Shown: positions 55,579 to 63,191, numbered from the stretch's first letter. The stretch: 64,000 bases of DNA from Filimonas lacunae (GCF_002355595.1 NZ_AP017422.1:5460823-5524822), one strand, 5' to 3'. Made by a program: numbers and translations. The notes: generated by a model not told the origin, from the sequence alone.

Positions 55579-56613
55579 TTATTTGGAAGGTTGGGCTAAC
55601 TTTTTAACAATAGGTTCAATTTGTTGCGGAGTTAAAGGAGTAACTACTCCTTTGCCAATTTTTTCCAGCAACACATAATGTATCACACCTTTTACACGCT
55701 TTTTATCGCTTTGCATTACCTGCATTGCTTTTACGGCATCAAATTCAGCAAAAGCAGGCAGGCCATACTTTTGAATCATACTTACCAGCTTTTCTACCTC
55801 CTTAAACTTTTTATATTCAGCAGAAAGAGCAGCAGCCACCACCATGCCCAGCGCTACTGCCTGGCCATGAGATAACTCGTAGCTGTTTTCAATGGCATGT
55901 CCCAGCGTGTGTCCGAAGTTGAGTAGTTTACGATCACCTTGTTCAAACTCATCCTGCTGCACCACTTTCGATTTCAGCAACGCGTTTCGCTGAATCAGCT
56001 GGTTCAGCAATACCTTGTCTTTTTGAAAAGCAGTGAGTTTGTTTTCTTCCAATAGCTTAAACATGGCGGCATCTTTAATACAGGCATGTTTAATAATTTC
56101 AGCAAACCCATTCACCCACTCTTCTTTAGGCAGCGATTTTAATAAAGAGTAATCGTACAGCAAAAACGAAGGCTGCCTTATAAGGCCTACCATGTTTTTA
56201 TAAATACCTACATCAATACCGTTTTTACCACCAATGGAAGCATCTACCATAGCCAGTATGGTAGTAGGCACAAAGCCTACCTGTATACCCCGCATGTATA
56301 TGCTGGCAATATATCCTGTAATATCAGTTACTACACCTCCACCTACACCTACCAGGCACGATTTACGATCGGCTCCCAATTCAATTAACTGATCAATTAC
56401 AGAGTCAACAGTGGCCTGTACTTTATAAGCTTCGCCTGCCTTTAATACAATAGTGCGCCAGTTGGTAAACTTGCGTTTATGTTTGGCAAACACATTTTCA
56501 TCAGTAATAATAAAAGTATTGTCCGGGTTGGTTAACTCAGCCAGCTTATCCAGCGAAGCATCAAAATAATAGTTAACCGTTTGCGAAGAGAAGGTAATTT
56601 TCTTAGTGGTCAT
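55579..56613 (-). CDS. aroB: 3-dehydroquinate synthase
   Basis: NAD- and Zn-dependent cyclisation of DAHP to 3-dehydroquinate. Landmarks: NAD-binding VGVGGGVVTDITGYIASIYM, VPTTILAMVDASIGGKNGID, EIIKHACIKDAAMF, and the zinc ligands in NFGHTLGHAIE and LSHGQAVALGM. 344 aa. Its ATG shares the sequence ATGA with the stop of the upstream Y1 transposase gene, so translation of the two is probably coupled. Confidence 0.96.
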   Translation of the reverse strand: MTTKKITFSSQTVNYYFDASLDKLAELTNPDNTFIITDENVFAKHKRKFTNWRTIVLKAGEAYKVQATVDSVIDQLIELGADRKSCLVGVGGGVVTDITGYIASIYMRGIQVGFVPTTILAMVDASIGGKNGIDVGIYKNMVGLIRQPSFLLYDYSLLKSLPKEEWVNGFAEIIKHACIKDAAMFKLLEENKLTAFQKDKVLLNQLIQRNALLKSKVVQQDEFEQGDRKLLNFGHTLGHAIENSYELSHGQAVALGMVVAAALSAEYKKFKEVEKLVSMIQKYGLPAFAEFDAVKAMQVMQSDKKRVKGVIHYVLLEKIGKGVVTPLTPQQIEPIVKKLAQPSK

Positions 56614-57038
56614 AAATGCGCATTCATTTTATCAAACGCTTCCAGTTCCTGTTCCAGCGTTTTGCCGGCATGAAACTGTTCCTGCTTCAAAATGTAATCA
56701 GATGCCTTATCTATGGTAGTGGGACTTACAGAATAAGCTGCATAGTGTTCGTTCCATTCAAATGGCTGTAGCAGCAATTTATTCTCATTTAACCAGAAAG
56801 CAGTCATCTCTTTCAGCTGTTTAATAATGCCCGACAGATTTTGTACAGGCATCATTTTAAACAAACAGTGAATATGATCGGCTACTCCATTAATGGTAAC
56901 AAGCTGAATGCCTTTGGCATTCGCTTCCTGCTGCGTGTGCACAAACAAAACTTTGCGCACAGGCAACGAAAGTAATGGCTGGTTATCTTTTACCGCCCAC
57001 AAGGCGTGTACGTATATAAAGGATTTTGTACCAGTCAT
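56610..57038 (-). CDS. Y1 (HUH) transposase of IS200/RAYT type inside the aro cluster
   Basis: 142 aa single-strand DNA transposase-fold protein. The metal-binding HUH motif is DHIHCLF at about 54-60 (His-Ile-His); the catalytic Tyr lies in KASDYILKQEQFH near 120; the helix SGIIKQLKEMTAFWLNE and NEHYAAYSVSP complete the family core. All key residues are present. It starts 1 nt after the DAHP synthase stop and overlaps aroB by 4 nt (ATGA), leaving no room for the hairpin ends an IS200 needs. No TnpB partner. Domestication is therefore likelier than a live insertion; it may act on DNA elsewhere or have become a regulator. Confidence 0.88.
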   Translation of the reverse strand: MTGTKSFIYVHALWAVKDNQPLLSLPVRKVLFVHTQQEANAKGIQLVTINGVADHIHCLFKMMPVQNLSGIIKQLKEMTAFWLNENKLLLQPFEWNEHYAAYSVSPTTIDKASDYILKQEQFHAGKTLEQELEAFDKMNAHL

Positions 57039-57039
57039 T

Positions 57040-58131
57040 TTAGGCGTTCATAATCCGGTTCTGATGATTGATACTTTCCATGTGAACAGCATCAAAATAC
57101 TTGGTAATGAACTCTTTGCTTAAACCTTGCTTATCACCTTTGGCATAAGCCCTTTCCAGGATCTCGTTCCAACGGTTGGTTTGCAGGATGGTAATGTTGT
57201 TGTCTTTTTTGTACTGGCCAATTTTTTCAGCCACCTTCATACGCTGACCCAGAATTTGCATCAGTTCGTCATCCAGGTGATTAATTTGCTGACGCAGTTT
57301 TTCCAATGCAGCATGGTATTCTTCAGAAGAAGAATCTTCTTTACGCCATGTAATGTTATCCAGCATTTCGCCTAAACGGGCAGGAGTAATTTGTTGTTTG
57401 GCATCGCTCCAGGCATTATCCGGATCAATATGCGATTCGATAATTAAACCGTCGAAGTCCAGATCAATAGCTTTTTGAGCTACATCCTGTAAAATGTCTC
57501 TGCGACCGCAGATATGAGAAGGATCATTAATAATCATTAACTCGGGGTAGCGGCGTTTCATTTCAATAGCCAGGTGCCACATGGGAGCATTACGGTATTC
57601 TGTGTTACCATAGCTGCTGAATCCACGGTGGATTAAACCAATTTGTTTGATACCTGCTTTTGCAATACGCTCTACCGCACCTAACCACAATTCCAGATCG
57701 GGATTGATAGGGTTTTTAATCAGTACCGGAATATCCACACCTCTTAAAGCATCCGCAATTTCCTGAACGCTGAAAGGGTTTACAGTAGTGCGGGCGCCAA
57801 TCCATGCAACATCTACATCAAAATGCAGTGCATCTTCTACCTGCTTGGCAGTAGCTACTTCCACAGCTACAGGCATACCCGTAATTTTTTTTGCTTGTTG
57901 TAACCACGGTAAACCTTTGGTTCCAATACCCTCAAAACTTCCCGGGCGGGTACGAGGTTTCCAGATGCCGGCACGCATAATATCCACTTTGCCGGTCTTT
58001 TGCAGTTCAGTAGCAGTTTGCAACACCTGTTCTTCTGTTTCGGCGCTGCAGGGTCCTGCAATAATCAAAGGACGTTTTCCCCATTTTTGCTGTACCACTT
58101 CTTTCATGGTGGTTGCATTTGTCGCTTCCAT
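57040..58131 (-). CDS. DAHP synthase / chorismate mutase fusion
   Basis: First enzyme of the aromatic pathway (PEP + erythrose-4-phosphate to DAHP) fused to chorismate mutase, which commits chorismate to Phe/Tyr. 363 aa. DAHP synthase part at about 1-255: PLIIAGPCSAETEEQVL, RAGIWKPRTRPGSFEG, GARTTVNPFSVQEIADAL, IHRGFSSYG, NDPSHICGRRD. AroQ-type mutase at about 270-355: LEKLRQQINHLDDELMQILG and RMKVAEKIGQYKK. The fusion lets the mutase product prephenate inhibit the synthase in known relatives. The 5' region carries a large folded element. Confidence 0.95.
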   Translation of the reverse strand: MEATNATTMKEVVQQKWGKRPLIIAGPCSAETEEQVLQTATELQKTGKVDIMRAGIWKPRTRPGSFEGIGTKGLPWLQQAKKITGMPVAVEVATAKQVEDALHFDVDVAWIGARTTVNPFSVQEIADALRGVDIPVLIKNPINPDLELWLGAVERIAKAGIKQIGLIHRGFSSYGNTEYRNAPMWHLAIEMKRRYPELMIINDPSHICGRRDILQDVAQKAIDLDFDGLIIESHIDPDNAWSDAKQQITPARLGEMLDNITWRKEDSSSEEYHAALEKLRQQINHLDDELMQILGQRMKVAEKIGQYKKDNNITILQTNRWNEILERAYAKGDKQGLSKEFITKYFDAVHMESINHQNRIMNA

Positions 58132-58137
58132 ATATTG

Positions 58138-58236
58138 TTAAGTTGAATGGTTAAAAAATATTCCAGGGCTAACAGGTTAATATCGATTAAGATTGAACCT
58201 GGCCGACCCTGACCATAAGTCAACCATTCAACTTAA
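58138..58236 (-). promoter_or_regulatory. structured element before the DAHP synthase gene
   Basis: A perfect 15-bp inverted repeat (58138-58152 with 58222-58236) encloses a second, imperfect hairpin whose clear parts are CAGGG/CCCTG and AGGTT/AACCT. On the minus strand the inner hairpin is followed by GGAATATTTTTT, like an intrinsic terminator, and the outer 3' arm ends 6 nt before the ATG. The outer and inner stems overlap in the T-run, so they may be alternative folds. It fills almost the whole 111-nt gap. Terminator for the helicase transcript, attenuator, or a palindromic repeat are all possible. Confidence 0.65.
58177..58227 (-). CDS. possible 16-residue leader peptide before DAHP synthase
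   Basis: ATG at 58227 opens MVDLWSGSARFNLNRY and stops, with one Trp, one Phe and a terminal Tyr codon. It lies inside the folded element above, so a ribosome on it would change the fold. The aromatic codons are single and could be chance. Weaker than the pheA leader. Confidence 0.3.
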   Translation of the reverse strand: MVDLWSGSARFNLNRY

Positions 58237-58242
58237 TCTATC

Positions 58243-59922
58243 TTAACGACTGTTAGCGTCGTTCATTCTAATTCTTCTTCCTTTATAGTTTTTACCGTCG
58301 ATTGCCTTAATCATTTGTCCGGCAGAACGCTTGTCAATCTCCACCCAGCTGTTCATCTCCTTCATATCAATTCTACCCAGTACATCCTTTCTTAAATCGC
58401 TCATATCCAGGATAAACTGTAAAAAACTAGCCTTGTAAAAACCATCTTTGGTACCCAGGTTCACAAACAATCTGGTAAAATCGCCATTGTTGTTAAACTC
58501 CTTGCGAACACCACCTTCACGGCTTTCTCTTCTTCTGTCGCCGCCTGCTACAGGTCCGCTGGCTCCATCTCTGCCACGGGTTCTTCTTTCTTCTGTTCTT
58601 ACGTTCAGATCGGCAGAATTTTCGTAGTATTTCAGGAAACGGTCAAACTCCATAGCTGCCACACGCTTCAGCACTTCCTCTTTGGTTACATCGGCAAACT
58701 TTTCTTCCAGCATAGGCACATACGTTTCGTAGTCGCCATGGCTGATATCCGTTTGCAGTAATCTGTCCATGAAAGAAAAGAACTGCTTGCGACAAACATC
58801 CTTACCAGATGGTATTTCCAGTTTATGGAAAGGAGCCTGCACAATTTTCTCAATTTGTCTCAGCTTAAACAATTCCCTGCTGTGTACAATGCTCATACAA
58901 ACACCGGTGTTACCCGCGCGACCTGTACGGCCACTTCTGTGTGTGTAAACTTCTACGTCATCAGGCAATTCAAAGTTGATAACGTGTGTAATACCCTGTA
59001 CGTCTATCCCTCTTGCCGCAACGTCTGTGGCAATCAGCAACTGCAGGGTTTTATCCCTGAACTGCCCCATTACCTTATCACGCTGGCCCTGGGTTAAATC
59101 GCCATGTAACGCATCAATATCATATCCTTCGCGTGTTAACCTTTCCGTGATCTCCTGAGCATCGGCCTTGGTACGGGTAAAAATGATACCGTAAATACCA
59201 GGGTTAAAATCAATCAATCTCTTTAAAGCCTCATACCTGTGCTGCGCCGACACTACAAAATACTGGTGATCGATGCTTTTGTTAGCAGTGTTCACCTTAC
59301 CTACCTGCACTTCTACAGGATCGTTCATGTAGCGCTTGCTCACCTTCTTAATTTCAGGCGGCATGGTAGCACTAAATAACCAGGTACTTTCGCGTTTAGG
59401 TGTGTTCTTCAGAATAAATTCAATGTCGTCCTGGAAACCCATGTTCAGCATTTCATCAGCCTCATCCAGTACCACATATTTAATTTGTTCCAGGTTGATA
59501 GCTTTACGCTCAATCAGATCAATTAATCTGCCTGGCGTTGCCACCACAATCTGAACACCCCTTTTTAAATCACGTATTTGCAGGCCGATGGAGGTACCTC
59601 CATATACAGCCGTTACAGCCACGCTTGTCATATGTTTTTTAAAGAGCTCTATTTCTTTTACTATCTGTAAACATAACTCGCGGGTTGGACAAACCACCAA
59701 CGCCTGCGGGTGTTTAGCCTGTGCATCAATCACATTTAGCAGCGGTAATCCAAATGCTGCTGTTTTGCCCGTACCTGTCTGCGCCAGACCAATAAAATCT
59801 GTAGTGCCTCCTAATAATACAGGAATAGCCTTTTCCTGTATTGCCGTGGGATTGACGTAACCTAATTCACTGGTAGCCTTTACCAGTCTTTCGTCCAATC
59901 CCAATTCTGCAAATGTTGTCAT
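58243..59922 (-). CDS. DEAD-box RNA helicase with DbpA-type C-terminal domain
   Basis: ATP-dependent RNA helicase of about 559 aa, likely in ribosome assembly or RNA decay. Motifs in order: Q motif (TSELGYVNPTAIQEKAIPVL), Walker A AQTGTGKTAAFGLP, PTRELCLQI, DEAD in VLDEADEMLNMGF, SAT in FSATMPPE, ATDVAARGIDVQG and HRSGRTGRAG. After a basic linker the last ~75 residues (FVNLGTKDGFYKASFLQFIL) form the DbpA RNA-binding domain. I start at 59922 (MTTFAELGL), which is preceded by a good -7 box. Its place inside an amino acid cluster is unusual. Confidence 0.94.
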   Translation of the reverse strand: MTTFAELGLDERLVKATSELGYVNPTAIQEKAIPVLLGGTTDFIGLAQTGTGKTAAFGLPLLNVIDAQAKHPQALVVCPTRELCLQIVKEIELFKKHMTSVAVTAVYGGTSIGLQIRDLKRGVQIVVATPGRLIDLIERKAINLEQIKYVVLDEADEMLNMGFQDDIEFILKNTPKRESTWLFSATMPPEIKKVSKRYMNDPVEVQVGKVNTANKSIDHQYFVVSAQHRYEALKRLIDFNPGIYGIIFTRTKADAQEITERLTREGYDIDALHGDLTQGQRDKVMGQFRDKTLQLLIATDVAARGIDVQGITHVINFELPDDVEVYTHRSGRTGRAGNTGVCMSIVHSRELFKLRQIEKIVQAPFHKLEIPSGKDVCRKQFFSFMDRLLQTDISHGDYETYVPMLEEKFADVTKEEVLKRVAAMEFDRFLKYYENSADLNVRTEERRTRGRDGASGPVAGGDRRRESREGGVRKEFNNNGDFTRLFVNLGTKDGFYKASFLQFILDMSDLRKDVLGRIDMKEMNSWVEIDKRSAGQMIKAIDGKNYKGRRIRMNDANSR

Positions 59923-59940
59923 GAAATTCAATATTTGCCG

Positions 59941-59948
59941 CAAAGGTA
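59941..59948 (-). promoter_or_regulatory. -7 box before the helicase gene
   Basis: TACCTTTG on the minus strand fits TAnnTTTG and lies 19 nt before the helicase ATG, near the tyrA 3' end. No -33 match at the usual distance. It suggests a promoter inside the cluster. Confidence 0.55.
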
Positions 59949-59954
59949 ACCCAT

Positions 59955-60803
59955 TCACCCTCTATTTAGCACTTTCCTTATCTTATTGGCATTTTCTATT
60001 AATTCCTGCAGGTATTCGTAGTTCTCTTTTTCCAGGCAAGCCTTAAATTTTCGCAGCTGGGCAATATGCTCATTCAGCACGTCCAGCACGTTATCGCGGT
60101 TTTGCCTGAAAATAGGCACCCACATAGCCGGGTTACTTTTGGCAAGGCGCACCGTGCTTTCAAAACCACCGCTGGCCAGCTCAAAAATGGCATCTTCTTC
60201 CTTTTCCTTCTCCAAAACCGTGTTGGCGAGGGCAAAAGAGGTGATATGCGAAATATGGCTGATATAGGCCACATGCACATCGTGAGCCACCGCATTCATA
60301 TACACAATGTGCATTCCCAGCACGCCGTACACCTTTTCTACCAGTGCCAGCGCATCTGCGTCGCACTTCTCTTTATCACATATAACAGTCGCTTTTTTAA
60401 CAAAAGCTTCTTTTACGGCAGCCGCAGGACCGCTGTATTCCGTACCCCACATAGGGTGCGTGGGCACCATCCGGCCCCTTAAAGCAGCGTCAGCCACTAC
60501 TTCAGCAATTCCCGCCTTGGTACTGCCTACATCCATTACCACCTGTTTGCTGGTAATAAGCCCCATTACGGTTGGCAATAATTGCAGGCAAACGCCTACC
60601 GGCACAGCCAGAATAATAAGGTCCGATTGCGGAATAGCAGCTTCCAGCGTAGCAATTTCATCTACCAAACCCAACTCCAGAGCCTGCTTACAGTGTTCGG
60701 CATTGGCGTCAACACCAATAACACGCATAGCAAAGCCCTTTTCCTTCAAGGCCAGCGCCATTGACCCACCGATTAATCCTATCCCTGTTACTGTTATTAC
60801 CAT
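59955..60803 (-). CDS. tyrA: prephenate dehydrogenase
   Basis: NAD(P)-dependent oxidative decarboxylation of prephenate for tyrosine. 282 aa. Rossmann start ITVTGIGLIGGSMALALKEK... (MVITVTGIGLIGGSMALALK), then LIILAVPVGVCLQLLP, MDVGSTKAGIAEVV, THPMWGTEYSGP and the catalytic-helix AYISHISHITSFALA near 185. No ACT or fused mutase domain; the mutase is on the DAHP synthase. The 126-nt gap after the aminotransferase gene has a 7-bp inverted repeat (AAAGTGG/CCACTTT) but no clear box. Confidence 0.94.
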   Translation of the reverse strand: MVITVTGIGLIGGSMALALKEKGFAMRVIGVDANAEHCKQALELGLVDEIATLEAAIPQSDLIILAVPVGVCLQLLPTVMGLITSKQVVMDVGSTKAGIAEVVADAALRGRMVPTHPMWGTEYSGPAAAVKEAFVKKATVICDKEKCDADALALVEKVYGVLGMHIVYMNAVAHDVHVAYISHISHITSFALANTVLEKEKEEDAIFELASGGFESTVRLAKSNPAMWVPIFRQNRDNVLDVLNEHIAQLRKFKACLEKENYEYLQELIENANKIRKVLNRG

Positions 60804-60929
60804 AATTGACAGTCGCTAATTATTAATCAATACCTTAAGATTTCATAAAATGTTAAAGGAAAAATTAATCGTTAAATCTTTGTAAAGTGGAACTCTGCTA
60901 CCCAAAAACAGGTGCGACAACCACTTTTT

Positions 60930-62102
60930 TTATTGTTTTATACGCTTAATAGCTTCCTCAAATCTTTCAATAGAACCACATAAACTTATCCGTATATACT
61001 TATCCCCGTTGCTGCCAAAAATGCCACCAGGGGTAATAAACACATTATTATTATATAACACCTTATCACTAACAGCATAACCATCTTTCTCTCCCGCTGG
61101 TATGGCAGCCCATATAAACAAGCCTACCTGGTCTTTGGAATAAGTGCATTGCAACACATCCAGCATTTCATATACCTTTTCCCTTCTGGCCCTGTACACC
61201 TTATTCACTTCATTATACCAGTCGGCACCCAACGTTAAAGCTTTGGCAGCCGCCAGTTGCATGGGCAAAAACATGCCGCTGTCCATATTCGTTTTAAAAC
61301 GTAGCACCTCTTCAATACGCTCTTTGGCACTGCATAACACACCTAAGCGCCAGCCCGCCATATTGTGGCTCTTACTTAACGAGTTTAACTCAATAACCCT
61401 GTTTTTAGCACCTTCCACACTTAACATGCTGGCAGGTTTGTCATTTAATATAAAACTATACGGGTTGTCGTGTATAATAAGAATGTCGTGTTTTTCAGCA
61501 AAAGCCACCAGCTGCTGCCACAATTCAGGCGTAGCTAATTGCCCTGTAGGCATATGCGGATAGTTTACAAACAGGCCACGCACTCCTTTAAAAGGCGCTT
61601 GCGCATATTGTGCCACCAGTTCGTCCAGTTTGTCAAAATCGGGCATCCAGTTATTTTCTCCTTCCAGGTTGTAATACACGGGCGTTGCACCCGATAATTT
61701 CACCGCGCTGGAATAAGTAGGATAGCCAGGATTAGGCACCAACACTGCCACGCCTTCTTCAAAATAGGTCATACATATATGCATAATACCTTCCTTGCTA
61801 CCTATCAGCGGCAACACTTCTGTATCTGCATTTAACGCCACACCATACCACTGCTGATACCAATCGGCAAACGCTTTGCGCAAGATGGGAGAGCCCTTAT
61901 AATTCTGGTAACCATGCACACCAGGCTTCGCAGCTTCTTCCTGTAACACCTTTATCACATCCGGATGCGGTGGTAAATCAGGACTACCAATGCCCAGGTT
62001 AATGATGCTTTTACCTTGTTTATTCAGCTCGTCAATCTCTCTCAGTTTCGTAGAGAAATAATACTCTCCTATTCCATCCAGCCTTTTTGCAGTTGCTATC
62101 AT
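60930..62102 (-). CDS. class I/II PLP aminotransferase
   Basis: 390 aa fold-type I aminotransferase. PLP Lys in NSLSKSHNMAGWRLGV near 237; YPHMPTGQLATPELW and IIHDNPYSFI are the usual neighbouring blocks; N-terminus DGIGEYYFSTKLREIDELN. It resembles aspartate and LL-diaminopimelate aminotransferases. Between pheA and tyrA it most likely transaminates phenylpyruvate and hydroxyphenylpyruvate, completing Phe and Tyr synthesis; other substrates are possible. Confidence 0.88.
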   Translation of the reverse strand: MIATAKRLDGIGEYYFSTKLREIDELNKQGKSIINLGIGSPDLPPHPDVIKVLQEEAAKPGVHGYQNYKGSPILRKAFADWYQQWYGVALNADTEVLPLIGSKEGIMHICMTYFEEGVAVLVPNPGYPTYSSAVKLSGATPVYYNLEGENNWMPDFDKLDELVAQYAQAPFKGVRGLFVNYPHMPTGQLATPELWQQLVAFAEKHDILIIHDNPYSFILNDKPASMLSVEGAKNRVIELNSLSKSHNMAGWRLGVLCSAKERIEEVLRFKTNMDSGMFLPMQLAAAKALTLGADWYNEVNKVYRARREKVYEMLDVLQCTYSKDQVGLFIWAAIPAGEKDGYAVSDKVLYNNNVFITPGGIFGSNGDKYIRISLCGSIERFEEAIKRIKQ

Positions 62103-62140
62103 AGTAAGTAATTATTGTAGGATGATGACCTTTATTATCA

Positions 62141-62974
62141 TTAAACGGTTTGGCCTTTACGATACACTCCGTATACTTTCACCTCTTCTACCAACGGCTT
62201 CATGGTGTCAATTACGGTGTTGAACTGATCCAATGTATCAAACTCCATATCGGCATGAAAACTATATTTCCAGTCGCTGCCCGGTATAGGAAAGCTCTGC
62301 AGCTTGCTTAAGTTAATGCCACCCGCTGCAATAGCCGTTAACACACGGGCCAGGCTGCCACGGGAATGATCTGTTTCAAAGTTTACCGAAGCCTTGTTGG
62401 AATCCGCTACCGGAGGCAAAGCATCTTCTTCCCTTTCCAAAACCAGGAAACGGGTATAGTTATTCTGTAGTGTATGAATATTAGGAGCCAGCACATCGAG
62501 ATTAAACAGTTCGGCAGCTCGTTTACTGGCAATACCAGCTGCATGCTTGTTTTTGTGCTGGTGAATATGTTTGGCGCTTAAAGCGGTGTCTTCGGTTTCT
62601 ACCAGCTTCCAGTTGTATTTTTCCAGGAAAGCAATACATTGTAATATGGCCATCGGGTGCGAATGCACTTCCCTGATATCTTCCAGCGTTACTCCCGGGT
62701 TCACCAGCAGGTTTTGCTGTATTTGCAGGTATACTTCACCCGTAACGCGTAAGTTGCTCTTTTGCAGCAGGTTATAGTTGGGTAAAATACTGCCGGCTAT
62801 AGAGTTTTCAATAGCCATAATTCCGCCTTCACTCTCCTTTTTATCAGCAGCAATTTTTACTACATCCCTAAAGGTGGCACAGGGTATTACCTGTACGTCT
62901 TTGCCGAAAAATTGCTCTGCAGCTACCTGGTGAAAGCTGCCTTCGTACCCTTGTATGGAAATTCTTTGTGCCAT
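62141..62974 (-). CDS. pheA: prephenate dehydratase
   Basis: Converts prephenate to phenylpyruvate. 277 aa. Catalytic domain at about 1-180 with SIQGYEGSFHQVAAEQFFG at the N-terminus, GGIMAIENSIAGSILPNY, and the TRF motif in LQNNYTRFLVLERE. ACT-type control domain at about 195-275 (SRGSLARVLTAIAAGGINL), the usual Phe feedback site. No mutase domain. First structural gene of the cluster; the terminator U-tract of the attenuator abuts its ATG. Confidence 0.96.
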   Translation of the reverse strand: MAQRISIQGYEGSFHQVAAEQFFGKDVQVIPCATFRDVVKIAADKKESEGGIMAIENSIAGSILPNYNLLQKSNLRVTGEVYLQIQQNLLVNPGVTLEDIREVHSHPMAILQCIAFLEKYNWKLVETEDTALSAKHIHQHKNKHAAGIASKRAAELFNLDVLAPNIHTLQNNYTRFLVLEREEDALPPVADSNKASVNFETDHSRGSLARVLTAIAAGGINLSKLQSFPIPGSDWKYSFHADMEFDTLDQFNTVIDTMKPLVEEVKVYGVYRKGQTV

Positions 62975-63010
62975 AAAACAAAAAACTCCCGGCCTTTGAA
63001 GACCGGGAGT
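62975..63010 (-). terminator. attenuator terminator directly before pheA
   Basis: Read on the minus strand: ACTCCCGGTCT pairs with AGGCCGGGAGT (11 bp, one T-G wobble, loop TCAA; 63010-62985), followed by TTTTT-G-TTTT ending at 62975. The pheA ATG starts at 62974. A terminator in this place only makes sense as a regulated one. Confidence 0.9.
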
Positions 63011-63057
63011 GTATGCTGATTGTTTTTAATTTTCATTTAGACAATACAACCCGGTCT
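63000..63057 (-). promoter_or_regulatory. antiterminator pairing of the pheA leader
   Basis: AGACCGGG (63057-63050, codons 21-23 of the leader) is perfectly complementary to CCCGGTCT (63007-63000), the upstream arm of the terminator. Forming it destroys the terminator. A competing earlier hairpin CTACTTT-ACCC-AAAGTAG (63073-63056) covers the Tyr/Phe codons and touches the antiterminator. Confidence 0.85.
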
Positions 63058-63117
63058 ACTTTGGGTAAAGTAGTAAAAGAAGAAAAAGAAAAAGTTGTAT
63101 GTGCCTTTTGTTATCAT
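63037..63117 (-). CDS. Phe/Tyr-rich attenuator leader peptide
   Basis: 26 codons, too short for normal gene calls. It reads MITKGTYN, then six Phe, two Tyr and one Phe codon in a row, then TQSRPGCIV and TAA. In all, 7 Phe and 3 Tyr of 26. The run of control codons (63093-63067) lies just upstream of the antiterminator half. A ribosome stalled there leaves AGACCGGG free; one that reaches the stop covers it. This is the logic of E. coli pheL, but here the neighbouring genes serve Phe and Tyr. There is almost no untranslated leader before it. Confidence 0.88.
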   Translation of the reverse strand: MITKGTYNFFFFFFYYFTQSRPGCIV

Positions 63118-63124
63118 TACTCCT

Positions 63125-63155
63125 CAAAAGTAAGTATAAAGTAATTCCGTCCAAA
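63125..63155 (-). promoter_or_regulatory. promoter of the pheA leader
   Basis: On the minus strand TTTG (63155-63152), 19 bases, TACTTTTG (63132-63125): a full match to the Bacteroidota promoter, with the same 19-nt spacing as rpsF. Transcription would start near 63120, 2-4 nt before the leader ATG. The rest of the 362-nt gap 62975-63336 holds the attenuator, a palindrome at 63170-63191 and the lipoprotein terminator. Confidence 0.75.
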
Positions 63156-63169
63156 TTTCTTTTGCAGGT

Positions 63170-63191
63170 AATAAACAATTGTTCGTTTATT
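63170..63191. promoter_or_regulatory. palindrome upstream of the pheA promoter
   Basis: AATAAAC-AATTGTTC-GTTTATT, a 7-bp perfect repeat 14 nt upstream of the -33 box. A regulator site is possible; no second copy was noticed. Confidence 0.3.

Noticed and set aside
56600-57050. Complete IS200 element
   Set aside because: The gene abuts or overlaps its neighbours on both sides, leaving no left/right hairpin ends, and there is no TnpB gene.
60884-60927. Terminator or attenuator between the aminotransferase gene and tyrA
   Set aside because: The AAAGTGG/CCACTTT repeat has a 30-nt loop, and its T-run is on the plus strand, where no gene ends.
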